Source: Olsenella profusa
GTDB taxonomy: Bacteria; Actinomycetota; Coriobacteriia; Coriobacteriales; Atopobiaceae
DNA length: 38,775 nucleotides
Assembly (NCBI RefSeq): GCF_016900315.1
Contig: NZ_JACSNQ010000018.1
Coordinates: 1-38,775 of the forward strand
Direction: 5' to 3'
Shown here: positions 17,481-25,023 of the stretch, piece by piece
Position numbering within the stretch: the first letter of the stretch is position 1
Layout of the letters: each line of letters opens with the position of its first letter
Translations under genes and position numbers: made by a program
The notes under the pieces: generated by a model
What the model saw: only the letters and a program-made list of their open reading frames with translations
Told to the model about the DNA's origin: nothing
Databases searched by the model: none

Positions 17481-19571
17481 ATGGGCAAGGACAAGGTCAC
17501 GGAGGAGTACGGTAGCCTGCTGTTCACCGACAAGGTGATGCAGGAGCGTCTCCCCAAGCCGACGTACAAGGAGCTTCGCCAGGTCATCGACGAGGGCAAG
17601 CCCCTGGACCTCGACATCGCCAACGAGGTCGCGCACGCGATGAAGGACTGGGCGCTCGAGAAGGGCGCCACGCACTTCGCGCACTGGTTCCAGCCGCTGA
17701 CCGGCATCACCTCCGAGAAGCACGACAGCTTCATCACCCCCAAGAGCGACGGTACCGTCCTCATGTCCTTCTCGGGCAAGGAGCTCGTCCAGGGCGAGCC
17801 GGACGCCTCCTCGTTCCCCTCGGGCGGCCTGCGCGCCACCTTCGAGGCCCGCGGCTACACCGCCTGGGACCCCACGAGCCCGGCCTTCATCAAGGACGAG
17901 GTCCTCTGCATCCCCACCGCGTTCATCTCCTACACCGGCGAGGCGCTTGACAAGAAGACCCCGCTGCTGCGTTCGCAGGTCGCCCTTGCGACGCAGGCCA
18001 AGCGCGTGCTCAAGCTCTTCGGCCGCGAGCCCAAGCGCGTCTTCACCACGATCGGCCCGGAGCAGGAGTACTTCCTCATCAAGGAGGAGGACTACGAGAA
18101 GCGCCCGGACCTGGTGCTCACCGGCCGCACGCTCTTCGGCTGCGAGCCGGTCAAGGGCCAGGAGCTCGAGGAACACTACTTCGGCACCATCCGCCCGACG
18201 GTCAACGAGTTCATGAAGGAGGTCGACGACGAGCTCTGGAAGCTCGGCGTGCCGGCCAAGACCAAGCACAACGAGGTCGCCCCGTCCCAGCACGAGCTCG
18301 CCCCGATCTTCGAGCAGGGCTCGCTCGCCGTTGACGACAACCTTCTCACCATGGAGAAGCTGAAGCTGCTGGCCACCCGCCACGGGCTGGCCTGCCTGGA
18401 GCACGAGAAGCCCTTCGAGTACGTCAACGGCTCCGGCAAGCACAACAACTGGTCCATCTGCGCCGACGACAAGAACCTCTTGGAGCCGGGCGACAAGCCG
18501 AGCGAGAACCTGCAGTTCCTGGTGTTCCTCGCCGCGCTTGTGGCCGCCGTCGACGAGCACGCCGACCTGCTGCGCATGAGCGTCGCCTCGGCCGGCAACG
18601 ACCACCGTCTCGGCGCCAACGAGGCGCCGCCCGCGATCATCTCCGTCTTCCTGGGCGACGAGCTCGACGCCATCGTCGAGGCCCTCATCAACAAGGAGGA
18701 GCCCGAGGACCACGGCTCCGAGCGCATGGACCTGGGCGTCCCCGCGCTGCCGAGCGTCCTGCGCGACAACACGGACCGCAACCGCACCTCCCCGTTCGCC
18801 TTCACCGGCAACAAGTTCGAATTCCGCATGTGCGGCAGCCAGCAGAACCTCTCCGACCCCAACGTGGTCCTCAACACCGCGGTGGCCGAGCAGTGCGACC
18901 GCTTCGCGACCAAGCTCGAGGGCGTGAGCGAGGAGGAGTTCACCACCGTCGCGCTGCGCTGGGTGCGCCACACCCTTCGCGACCACCAGCGCGTGATCTT
19001 CGAGGGCAACGGCTACTCCGAGGAGTGGGAGGCCGAGGCCGAGCGCCGCGGGCTGCCCAACCTCAAGAGCACGCCGGATGCGCTGCCCGTGATCGTGGAC
19101 CCCAAGACCGTCGAGTTCTACGGCAAGTACCACGTCCTCGACGAGGCCGAGCTCCACGCCCGCTACGTCTCCAAGGCCGAGCAGTACGCCAAGCTCCTCA
19201 ACATCGAGGCCAACACGATGGTCTACATGGCGCGCAGCCTCTACATGCCGGCGCTCTCCGACTTCTCCGGCGACCTCGCCACCGCCGTGGCCACCAAGGC
19301 CGAGATCGGCATCGAGTCCCCGGCCGAGAAGGACCTCGTCAAGATGGTGACCGACGGCATCACCGCCATCAGCGCCGCCGCGGCCGACCTTGAGGCCAAG
19401 AACACCGAGACCCAGGCGCTCGAGGACCCGCAGGCCCAGTGCAACAGCTACCGCGACGTGGTCATCCCCGCGATGGAGACCCTGCGTGCCGCCGTCGACG
19501 GCATGGAGAAGGTCTGCGGCGCCGACTACTGGCCGGTCCCGACCTACAACGAGATGCTGTTCTGGGTGTAG
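17481..19571 (+). CDS. glnN: Type III glutamine synthetase
   Basis: This 696-residue enzyme makes glutamine from glutamate, ammonia and ATP. Its length and signature segments mark it as GSIII (GlnN), not the 450-residue GlnA type: [18 protein letters not shown] at the N-terminus, GPEQEYFLI (metal-binding glutamates), [42 protein letters not shown] and the arginine-rich [22 protein letters not shown] enzymes are double-stacked hexamers common in anaerobes. ATG 17481 is preceded by AAAGGG and fits the family's N-terminus. It stands alone, with a terminator behind it. It supplies the glutamine used by GltBD. I saw no adenylylation gene nearby. Confidence 0.96.
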   Translation: MGKDKVTEEYGSLLFTDKVMQERLPKPTYKELRQVIDEGKPLDLDIANEVAHAMKDWALEKGATHFAHWFQPLTGITSEKHDSFITPKSDGTVLMSFSGKELVQGEPDASSFPSGGLRATFEARGYTAWDPTSPAFIKDEVLCIPTAFISYTGEALDKKTPLLRSQVALATQAKRVLKLFGREPKRVFTTIGPEQEYFLIKEEDYEKRPDLVLTGRTLFGCEPVKGQELEEHYFGTIRPTVNEFMKEVDDELWKLGVPAKTKHNEVAPSQHELAPIFEQGSLAVDDNLLTMEKLKLLATRHGLACLEHEKPFEYVNGSGKHNNWSICADDKNLLEPGDKPSENLQFLVFLAALVAAVDEHADLLRMSVASAGNDHRLGANEAPPAIISVFLGDELDAIVEALINKEEPEDHGSERMDLGVPALPSVLRDNTDRNRTSPFAFTGNKFEFRMCGSQQNLSDPNVVLNTAVAEQCDRFATKLEGVSEEEFTTVALRWVRHTLRDHQRVIFEGNGYSEEWEAEAERRGLPNLKSTPDALPVIVDPKTVEFYGKYHVLDEAELHARYVSKAEQYAKLLNIEANTMVYMARSLYMPALSDFSGDLATAVATKAEIGIESPAEKDLVKMVTDGITAISAAAADLEAKNTETQALEDPQAQCNSYRDVVIPAMETLRAAVDGMEKVCGADYWPVPTYNEMLFWV

Positions 19572-19618
19572 GTTCGCTGTCTCGCCGGCTCGCCTCTGCC
19601 AAGGCGTCCGTTCCTCCC

Positions 19619-19658
19619 AGCCGCCCCGCGTGCCCCTTCGGCCGCGGGGCGGCTTTCG
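19619..19658 (+). terminator. Terminator after glnN
   Basis: Arms 19619-19630 and 19643-19654 form a perfect 12-bp stem (AGCCGCCCCGCG) with a 12-nt loop, followed only by TTCG. It sits 48 bp past the glnN stop. Confidence 0.65.
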
Positions 19659-19679
19659 TGTGGTGCGGGGCGGCGCGGC

Positions 19680-19757
19680 GTTGCGAGTGGCGCGCCGAGC
19701 GGCGCGTTGCGGGCGGCGGTGTTGCGAGTGTCGCGCGGCGGCGCGTTGCGGGCGGCG
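19680..19757. repeat. Imperfect 40-bp GC-rich tandem duplication
   Basis: GTTGCGAGTG occurs at 19680 and 19721, and GGCGCGTTGCGGGCGGCG at 19701-19718 and 19740-19757. The rest of 19572-19891 holds the glnN terminator, a dispersed-word copy (19767-19775) and the promoter region of the heavy-metal protein. I see no gene. Confidence 0.6.
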
Positions 19758-19819
19758 CGCGGCGGGTTCTTCTCGCCCGTCCGTGGCGAGCCGTTTGAAG
19801 TGCCCTGTGAGGATCCGTT

Positions 19820-19882
19820 TTGCCCGACAAGTAGTAAGCTTAGGCTAACAATAGCTTGCGACCTGGGTCGGCTGAGGAAGGA
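19820..19882 (+). promoter_or_regulatory. Promoter region with a DtxR/IdeR-like box
   Basis: The A/T-richer segment has TTGCCC (19820-19825) as a possible -35. TTAGGCTAAC at 19840-19849 matches the 10-base core of the actinobacterial iron-regulator (IdeR/DtxR) box, and the whole 19-base window agrees at about 14 positions by eye. It would overlap the promoter and so repress. GAGGAAGGACG (from 19873) is the RBS for the metal-binding protein. Confidence 0.35.
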
Positions 19883-19891
19883 CGGTGCGTG

Positions 19892-20275
19892 ATGGGTGTG
19901 ACGGACGTTGCGGTGATCGTGGTGGTTCTCGCCGTGGCGGCGGTGGCGGCGTGGCGGTTCGTGGGGAGCGTGCGCGGCACGCGCGACTGCTGCAGCGGCG
20001 CGGCCAAGGGGGACGCGCCCGCCCGCGCGCCGCGGCCGGCGGACACCAACCCTGCCCACTACCCCTACGCGGCCACGCTCGAGGTGGGCGGCATGACCTG
20101 CGAGCACTGCGCCGCGCGCGTGGCGACGGCTCTCGACGAGCTGGGCGGTACGTGGGCCGAGGTGGACCTTGCCGCCGGGACGGCCCGCCTGCGCTCCAAG
20201 GCGCCGATCGACGAGGCGGCGGTGCGCGGCGCCGTGGAGGCGGCCGGCTACGAGCTGCGCGGCGTCTCTCGGTAG
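19892..20275 (+). CDS. Membrane-anchored heavy-metal-associated (HMA) domain protein
   Basis: This 127-residue protein has one N-terminal membrane segment (about residues 4-22), a short basic linker and a CCSG dicysteine motif (Cys33-Cys34), which resembles FeoB-associated Cys-rich membrane proteins. A Pro/Ala linker and a C-terminal HMA domain with GMTCEHC (Cys70 and Cys73) follow. HMA domains bind soft metals such as Cu(I) and pass them to P-type ATPases. Here the domain is tethered to the membrane without an ATPase nearby. It is probably a metallochaperone or sensor in metal homeostasis, and the metal is unproven. ATG 19892 follows GAGGAAGG at a good distance. Confidence 0.8.
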   Translation: MGVTDVAVIVVVLAVAAVAAWRFVGSVRGTRDCCSGAAKGDAPARAPRPADTNPAHYPYAATLEVGGMTCEHCAARVATALDELGGTWAEVDLAAGTARLRSKAPIDEAAVRGAVEAAGYELRGVSR

Positions 20276-20311
20276 GCGCGGCTGCAGGAGGTGGGGCCGT
20301 GTGGAATCCCC

Positions 20312-20460
20312 GCTAAAAATTTCCGTTGGAAATCCCCGCCAAAATCCCCGTTAGGAATCCGGGGATCTTTGGCTCCCGAGGTACTAACAAGCGCCCAAAC
20401 CTAACCGTAGGGCCTTGCGGCACACTAAGCTACCGGGATTCCTAACGGGCGCGGGGACGC
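20312..20460. repeat. 14-bp inverted repeat with TCCCCG direct repeats
   Basis: CCCGTTAGGAATCC (20347-20360) has its exact reverse complement at 20436-20449, 75 nt away. Left of the first arm, TCCCCG-type words recur (TCCCCGCTAAAA, TCCCCGCCAAAA, TCCCCGTTAGG). The interior contains CTAACAAGCGCC and CCTAACCG. It lies just past the stop of the HMA gene. No ORF or known RNA family is recognised. Confidence 0.75.
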
Positions 20461-20503
20461 CGTGGCCGGCGAGGGGTCGGGTGGCAGGGAACGCACTGCC
20501 CAC

Positions 20504-20724
20504 GGACGTTTCCCAGGAAGATTCCGTCCGGAAACGGTGCCCCGTCATCGATGCATACCGTTGCCGGACGTTCTGCCGTCTAGTTCCGTCCAGAAACGGT
20601 GCCCGTCGGAGGCGCGTACTGCTTTCGGACATTCTGTAGGGAGGTTCCGTCCGAAAACGGTGTTCCATCAGAGGCACGTACCGTTTCCGGACACCACACG
20701 GGGAGGTTCCGTCCGAAAACGGTG
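20504..20724. repeat. Array 2: inverted-repeat units at 61-62 bp spacing
   Basis: TTCCGTCC followed by GAAACGGTG or a close variant begins at 20522, 20584, 20645 and 20707 (steps 62, 61, 62). Each of the last three has an upstream partner arm: ACCGTTGCCGGAC (20557-20569), CTGCTTTCGGAC (20619-20630) and ACCGTTTCCGGAC (20680-20692), giving hairpins with 10-12 matched bases and loops of about 18 nt. It lies between the convergent HMA and HAD genes. The sequence differs from array 1 but the period is the same. Confidence 0.85.
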
Positions 20725-20742
20725 CGGCGGCCGGGTGCGTCC

Positions 20743-20825
20743 GGCGAGAAGGGCTAGCGCGAAAAGGGCCGGCAACAAGAGCCCACCCGGCGAGAAGAAC
20801 CTCCCGCCCCCAGGTTCTTCTCGCC
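20743..20825. terminator. Dispersed-word hairpin at the 3' end of the HAD gene
   Basis: GGCGAGAAGAACCT (20789-20802) and its exact reverse complement (20812-20825) form a 14-bp stem with a 9-nt loop. The right arm touches the stop codon of the minus-strand HAD gene. A further single copy is at 20743-20751. It may act as a terminator for the HAD transcript, although it lacks a T tract. Confidence 0.65.
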
Positions 20826-21568
20826 TAGGGGAGGGCGTCCTCGGCGTCGAGGCGCGCCACCAGGTCCGGGAGCTGCCGCGCGAGCTCGGCCATGGACCCG
20901 CGCCAGACGGCGCTTCGGGGTCGGGCGTGGCCGACGTAGGCGGTGCGCAGCCCGCAGTCGGCGCGCGGGAGGTCGCGCACGGCGTCGTTGCCGACCATGA
21001 GGCACTCTTCCAGCCGCATGCCGAGCTGGTTGGCGAACTCCTGGTAGTAGCGGGCGCTCGGCTTGCAGCGCGTGGAGTTGGACATCGTCGAGACCAGCGC
21101 GAAGTCGTCCACGTGGACGCCCGCCCACTCCATGCGCGCTTGGTCGCAGGCGAGCGAGAAGGTGGGGTTGGTGGCCAGCGCGCAGGTGAGCCCCGCCGCC
21201 CACACGGCGTCCACGGCCTCGCGCGCACCCTCCACGGGACGCGCGGCCACGAGCCCGTCGGAGAAGTCGGGCACGATCTCGCGCTCGTAGAAGTCCATGA
21301 GGTCGTGGATCACGGGGTCGTCGAGGGGGATGCCGGTGCTCGCGCGGAAGGTCTGGGTGAAGAGCTGCTCGTTGGTGAGGGAGTCGGTGCGCCTCTGCGA
21401 GTCGATGGCGAGCAGCGCCTTGGCGAAGGGCACGCCCAGGCGCGCCGGGCTCATGCGCGCCGCCTCCCCGAGCAGACGGGCGGCCCCGGCGGCGTAGCGC
21501 ACGATGAAGGCAGAGAGGTTGAGCCTCAGGAGCGTGTCGTCCAGGTCAAAGAGCACTGCCTTGATCAT
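20825..21568 (-). CDS. HAD family hydrolase
   Basis: This 247-residue protein is a haloacid-dehalogenase superfamily phosphatase. Motif I is FDLDDTLL with nucleophile Asp8 and acid/base Asp10. Motif II is the ALATNP stretch, motif III a lysine in RCKPSARYY, and motif IV MVGNDAVRDL. A helical cap lies between motifs I and II, as in type I (C1-cap) HADs. The substrate is unknown; phosphoglycolate- or pyrimidine-nucleotidase-like activities are common in this group. GGGAGGC precedes the ATG (21566-21568). It is a single gene, divergent from rpsA. Confidence 0.85.
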   Translation of the reverse strand: MIKAVLFDLDDTLLRLNLSAFIVRYAAGAARLLGEAARMSPARLGVPFAKALLAIDSQRRTDSLTNEQLFTQTFRASTGIPLDDPVIHDLMDFYEREIVPDFSDGLVAARPVEGAREAVDAVWAAGLTCALATNPTFSLACDQARMEWAGVHVDDFALVSTMSNSTRCKPSARYYQEFANQLGMRLEECLMVGNDAVRDLPRADCGLRTAYVGHARPRSAVWRGSMAELARQLPDLVARLDAEDALP

Positions 21569-21663
21569 GGCCGCCTCCCTTTCGTCGCCGAGCCCTCCTG
21601 GGCACTGCCGTCGATTCCCTCCGAGCGCCAACGCCGGGCCGTCGTCCTTCTCGCCAGGACGTC

Positions 21664-21727
21664 CCGTGGCGCCGCGCGAGACCCCCCACGGGCGCCGCGC
21701 GAGACCCCCACGGGCGCCGCGCGCGAG
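21664..21727. repeat. GC-rich 22-23 bp tandem repeat, three copies
   Basis: Three copies of a unit containing GGCGCCGCGCGAGACC lie about 23 and 22 bp apart, the last one shortened. A dispersed-word copy (21647-21655) is just upstream. They lie between the divergent HAD and rpsA genes, upstream of the rpsA promoter. Confidence 0.7.
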
Positions 21728-21941
21728 CCTGTCTTGGAGAAAATAATAAATACCCATGTGTCTCGCTTGAAATACACACGTGAAAAACGTTACTCTATCC
21801 TCCGTGTGGGCACCGGGCCTGCACAACCGTATCTGTCGGCCCCCGAGAGCATGTAAGTTTCCACGTAGACGCCGCGATTTGAGGCACTGCAGGCAGCGAC
21901 CATGACGACCGGGGCCCCGTTAGTTCGAAAGGGGTCCACCT
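21728..21941 (+). promoter_or_regulatory. rpsA promoter and long leader
   Basis: The base composition drops sharply in AT-rich sequence near 21735-21800. TTGAAA (21767-21772), an 18-bp spacer and TACTCT (21791-21796) make a plausible promoter. The leader would be about 140 nt, long enough for autoregulation by S1, which is known in other bacteria but not shown here. GAAAGGGG is the RBS. I saw no T-box or riboswitch. Confidence 0.45.
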
Positions 21942-23102
21942 TTGAGTGAGATTCAGAACTCGTCCATCTTCGCGCTGGACGACATCTCCGACGAGGAGAT
22001 GAACAACCTCATCGACGGCACCGTGACCGACTTCGACGAGGGCGATCTCGTCACCGGCACCGTCGTGAAGATTGAGCGCGACGAGGTTCTGCTTGACATC
22101 GGCTACAAGTCCGAGGGCGTCATCCCGTCCCGTGAGCTCTCCATTCGCAAGGACGTCAACCCCGCCGACATCGTCGCCCTGGGCGACGAGATCGAGGCGC
22201 TCGTGCTCCAGAAGGAGGACAAGGAGGGCCGTCTCGTCCTGTCCAAGAAGCGCGCCGAGTACGAGCGCGCCTGGAACCGCGTGGAGGAGAAGTTCAACTC
22301 CGGCGAGACCGTCGAGGGCGAGGTCATCGAGGTTGTCAAGGGCGGCCTGATCCTCGACATCGGCCTGCGCGGCTTCCTGCCCGCCTCCCTCGTCGACCTC
22401 CGTCGCGTCAAGGACCTCAACGCCTACCTCGGCACCCGCATCGAAGCCCGCGTCATTGAGATGGACCGCAACCGCAACAACGTCGTCCTCTCCCGCCGCG
22501 TGGTCCTCGAGGAGGCCCGCAAGGCCGAGCGCCAGGAGATCCTCTCCAAGCTCAAGGTCGGCATGCGCCTCAAGGGCACCGTCTCCTCGATCGTCGACTT
22601 CGGCGCCTTCGTCGACCTCGGCGGCATCGACGGCCTGGTCCACATCTCCGAGCTCTCCTGGAACCACGTCAACCACCCCTCCGAGGTCGTCAAGGTCGGC
22701 CAGGAGGTCGAGGTCCAGGTGCTCGACGTCGACCTCAACCGCGAGCGCATCTCCCTCGGCCTCAAGCAGACCACCGAGGATCCGTGGCGCATGCTCGTCA
22801 AGAAGTACCCGGTCGACGCCATCGTCGAGGGCACCGTCACCAAGCTCGTCACCTTCGGCGCGTTCGTCGACCTCGGCGAGGGCGTGGAGGGCCTCGTGCA
22901 CATCTCCGAGATGGCCAAGCAGCACGTCGACCAGCCGTCCCAGGTCTGCCAGGTGGGCGACAAGGTCCAGGTGAAGGTCATGGAGATCGACCTCGACCGT
23001 CGTCGCATCTCCCTGTCCATGAAGGCCGCCGCCGAGACCCTGGGCACCGAGGTCGAGGTCAAGCCGCTTCCCGAGAGCGACAAGGCCGAGGACGCCGAGT
23101 AG
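21942..23102 (+). CDS. rpsA: 30S ribosomal protein S1
   Basis: This 386-residue protein has four S1 RNA-binding domains (about residues 35-105, 122-187, 205-275 and 292-362), the usual count for Gram-positive S1 against six in Proteobacteria. The last two repeat the typical VDFGAFVDLG...GLVHISE pattern. The C-terminus is acidic. S1 helps mRNA bind the 30S subunit. The start appears to be TTG at 21942, giving MSEIQNSS, since GAAAGGGG lies upstream and no ATG fits. A rho-independent terminator follows the gene. Confidence 0.93.
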   Translation: MSEIQNSSIFALDDISDEEMNNLIDGTVTDFDEGDLVTGTVVKIERDEVLLDIGYKSEGVIPSRELSIRKDVNPADIVALGDEIEALVLQKEDKEGRLVLSKKRAEYERAWNRVEEKFNSGETVEGEVIEVVKGGLILDIGLRGFLPASLVDLRRVKDLNAYLGTRIEARVIEMDRNRNNVVLSRRVVLEEARKAERQEILSKLKVGMRLKGTVSSIVDFGAFVDLGGIDGLVHISELSWNHVNHPSEVVKVGQEVEVQVLDVDLNRERISLGLKQTTEDPWRMLVKKYPVDAIVEGTVTKLVTFGAFVDLGEGVEGLVHISEMAKQHVDQPSQVCQVGDKVQVKVMEIDLDRRRISLSMKAAAETLGTEVEVKPLPESDKAEDAE

Positions 23103-23157
23103 CACCTCGCCTGCGCCCGCGCCTCTGGGCGTGCCGCGCATCGCATCACGTTATGTC

Positions 23158-23189
23158 GGGGCCGTCCCGCAGGGGGCGGCCCCCTTTTT
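23158..23189 (+). terminator. Rho-independent terminator after rpsA
   Basis: GGGGCCG (23158-23164) pairs with CGGCCCC (23177-23183), and TTTTT follows at 23185-23189. This is the only hairpin in the window with a proper T tract. The next gene starts 14 bp later with its own RBS, so some read-through is likely. Confidence 0.85.
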
Positions 23190-23202
23190 GGACGGAGGGA
23201 CC

Positions 23203-24270
23203 ATGCCTGTCACGACCACCGAGCATCAGATCGACCCCCAGTACCTGCTCGACACCCTGCACGAGTGCGTGGAGGTGGAGAGCCCCGTCGGCTACTACCC
23301 GGAGATCCACGCCTGGCTGCGCGAGACGCTCGCCGAGCTCGGCTACGAGATGACGATGGACAACAAGGCCACGGCCTACGTGCGCGTTTCGGGCAAAAGC
23401 GACGAGAAGTGCGTCTGCCTGGGCGCCCACCTCGACACCATCGGCCTCGTGGTGCGCGGCTTCAACGACGACGGCACCCTGCGCGTCCGCCAGCTCGGCG
23501 GGATCAACTACGCGAGCATCGAGGGCGAGACCTGCCTCGTGCACTGCCGTGACGGCCGTACCGTGGCTGGTCAGGTGATCTGCAACCACCACTCCGTCCA
23601 CGTCTGGGGCGAGGCCAAGACCGACCCGCGCACCGAGGACACCATGTCCGTCTCCCTGATCGCCGACGTCAAGTGCCCCGCCGACGCCCGCGCGCTCGGC
23701 GTCACCGAGGGCGCGATCGTCGGCATCGACCCGCACTTCGAGGCCTTCGATAATGGCTACATGGTGAGCCGCCACATCGACGACAAGGCGGCCGTCACGG
23801 TCCTTCTCGACGTGCTCCGGTGGCTGCGCGACTCCGGCGAGCAGCCCGCCTACGACACGCTCTTCGCCTTCCCCATCTACGAGGAGATCGGCCACGGCGC
23901 CTCCTGGGTGCCAGCCGAGGTCAGCGAGTACGTGGCCGTGGACATCACGCTCATCGGCCCCGACTACACCGCCGACGAGCACTCCACGGCCGTGATCTGC
24001 TCCGACGCCAAGGGCCCCTACGACTGGGAGCTCACCAACACCCTCATCGCCTGTGCGGAGTCCGCCTGCACCGAGGGCCGCTGGGGCACCCAGGTCTGCT
24101 TCCACTACTCTACCGACGCCAACGCCGCCTACGTGCACACCAACGACCTGCGCTCCGGCGCCTTCGGCATGGCGTGCCTCAACACCCACGGCCGCGAGCG
24201 CTGCCACGTGGACGCCCTCGTGGAGACCGAGCGGCTCGCCCGCGCCTACGTTATGGGCGAGGGCCGCTAG
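23203..24270 (+). CDS. M42 family metallopeptidase
   Basis: This 355-residue cytosolic protein belongs to the M42 (glutamyl aminopeptidase/endoglucanase M) clan of zinc peptidases. The co-catalytic metal residues appear in order: GAHLDT (about residues 74-79), HIDDKAA (about 190), the catalytic EE in YEEIGHGAS (about 226) and an Asp in AVDIT. A final His lies in HGRERCHV. M42 enzymes form large tetrahedral assemblies that trim peptides. ATG 23203 follows GGAGGG. It lies right behind the rpsA terminator and may be partly co-transcribed with rpsA. Confidence 0.87.
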   Translation: MPVTTTEHQIDPQYLLDTLHECVEVESPVGYYPEIHAWLRETLAELGYEMTMDNKATAYVRVSGKSDEKCVCLGAHLDTIGLVVRGFNDDGTLRVRQLGGINYASIEGETCLVHCRDGRTVAGQVICNHHSVHVWGEAKTDPRTEDTMSVSLIADVKCPADARALGVTEGAIVGIDPHFEAFDNGYMVSRHIDDKAAVTVLLDVLRWLRDSGEQPAYDTLFAFPIYEEIGHGASWVPAEVSEYVAVDITLIGPDYTADEHSTAVICSDAKGPYDWELTNTLIACAESACTEGRWGTQVCFHYSTDANAAYVHTNDLRSGAFGMACLNTHGRERCHVDALVETERLARAYVMGEGR

Positions 24271-24277
24271 GCTCGTA

Positions 24278-24402
24278 GGGTACGTACACCCGGCTTCAGG
24301 GTACGTACACTTCCGCAGCACCTACGTTCTTCTCGCCAGCTCATCTACCTGCGGAGACGTCAAGAGGCCCGGCGAGAAGGACCTCGGGGAGTGTACGTAC
24401 CC
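24278..24402. repeat. Nested inverted repeats built on GGGTACGTACAC and the dispersed word
   Basis: GGGTACGTACAC occurs at 24278-24289 and 24299-24310, and its inverse GTGTACGTACCC at 24391-24402. With flanks, CAGGGTACGTACACT matches its inverse exactly over 15 bp. Inside this pair is a second one: CTTCTCGCC (24329-24337) and GGCGAGAAG (24371-24379), 33 nt apart. The region follows the M42 peptidase stop and may act as a 3' end structure or a small mobile element. Confidence 0.8.
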
Positions 24403-24483
24403 TGTCGTGCGAAGGTGTACAAACGCGCCCAAAGGGGTATCTAAGTCAGGTGTCGAGAGGGCCTGCGGACGAGAGGACGGACG

Positions 24484-24894
24484 ATGGCGGCAGGGGACTG
24501 GCAGCGCAAGGTGGCCGAGTGGCTTCGGGGGAGGCAGGGCCCCGACGACCTCGTCGTCTTCTGCGTCGACCTCGCCCTCGTCATCCTGGTGGTCAACATC
24601 TTCCTGCGGGTGAGCTGGCTCGGGTGGCTGGCGCTGGTGCTCGTGGTCTACGCGATGTTCCGCATCCAGTCCAAGAACCTCGCCAGCCGCGCACGTGAGA
24701 ACGAGGCCTTCCTCAAGGCGCTCGGCCCGGCGCGCCCCTGGCTCCAGAACCCGCGCGCCGCGTGGTCGGAGCTGCGCACCTACAGGCACGTCCGCTGCAC
24801 CGCCTGCAAGCAGAAGATCCGCGTGCCGCGCGGCAAGGGGAAGCTCCGCGTGACCTGCCCGAAGTGCGGCACCAAGTTCGAGGTGCGCTCCTAG
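24484..24894 (+). CDS. Membrane protein with C-terminal zinc ribbon
   Basis: This 136-residue protein has two adjacent membrane segments (about residues 22-40 and 43-60), a basic helix, and a C-terminal zinc ribbon with CTAC (Cys105, Cys108) and CPKC (Cys125, Cys128). The ribbon sequence KIRVPRGKGKLRVTCPKCG resembles MJ0042-type ribbons found at the ends of regulators and membrane proteins. Both ends face the cytosol if the segments form a hairpin. I cannot assign a function. GAGAGGACGGACG serves as RBS. It seems to be a single gene. Confidence 0.75.
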   Translation: MAAGDWQRKVAEWLRGRQGPDDLVVFCVDLALVILVVNIFLRVSWLGWLALVLVVYAMFRIQSKNLASRARENEAFLKALGPARPWLQNPRAAWSELRTYRHVRCTACKQKIRVPRGKGKLRVTCPKCGTKFEVRS

Positions 24895-24960
24895 GCGGCC
24901 TGCCGCAGGGCCGCGGACGGACTCATTCAACCGCCCGCCTAATACCTCGGCAAGAGAACC

Positions 24961-25023
24961 GGCGAGAAGAACCTCCCCGTGCTATCGTTGCTTGGTCTGA
25001 ACAACGTGCACGGGGAGGTCCTC
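24961..25023 (+). promoter_or_regulatory. Inverted repeat covering the RBS of importer 2
   Basis: ACCTCCCCGTGC (24971-24982) is the exact inverse of 25008-25019, which contains the GGGGAGGT ribosome binding site, 25 nt apart. The left arm starts inside a dispersed-word copy (24961-24974). If transcribed, the hairpin would hide the RBS. If transcription starts downstream of TATCGT (24983-24988), the repeat would act only as DNA. Both remain possible. Confidence 0.55.

Noticed and set aside
20462-21856. 464-codon plus-strand ORF across array 2 and antisense to the HAD gene
   Set aside because: It runs through repeats and then mirrors the HAD hydrolase, whose motifs are clear on the minus strand.
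21797-21941. Riboswitch or T-box in the rpsA leader
   Set aside because: I saw no conserved core or stable structure of a known class.
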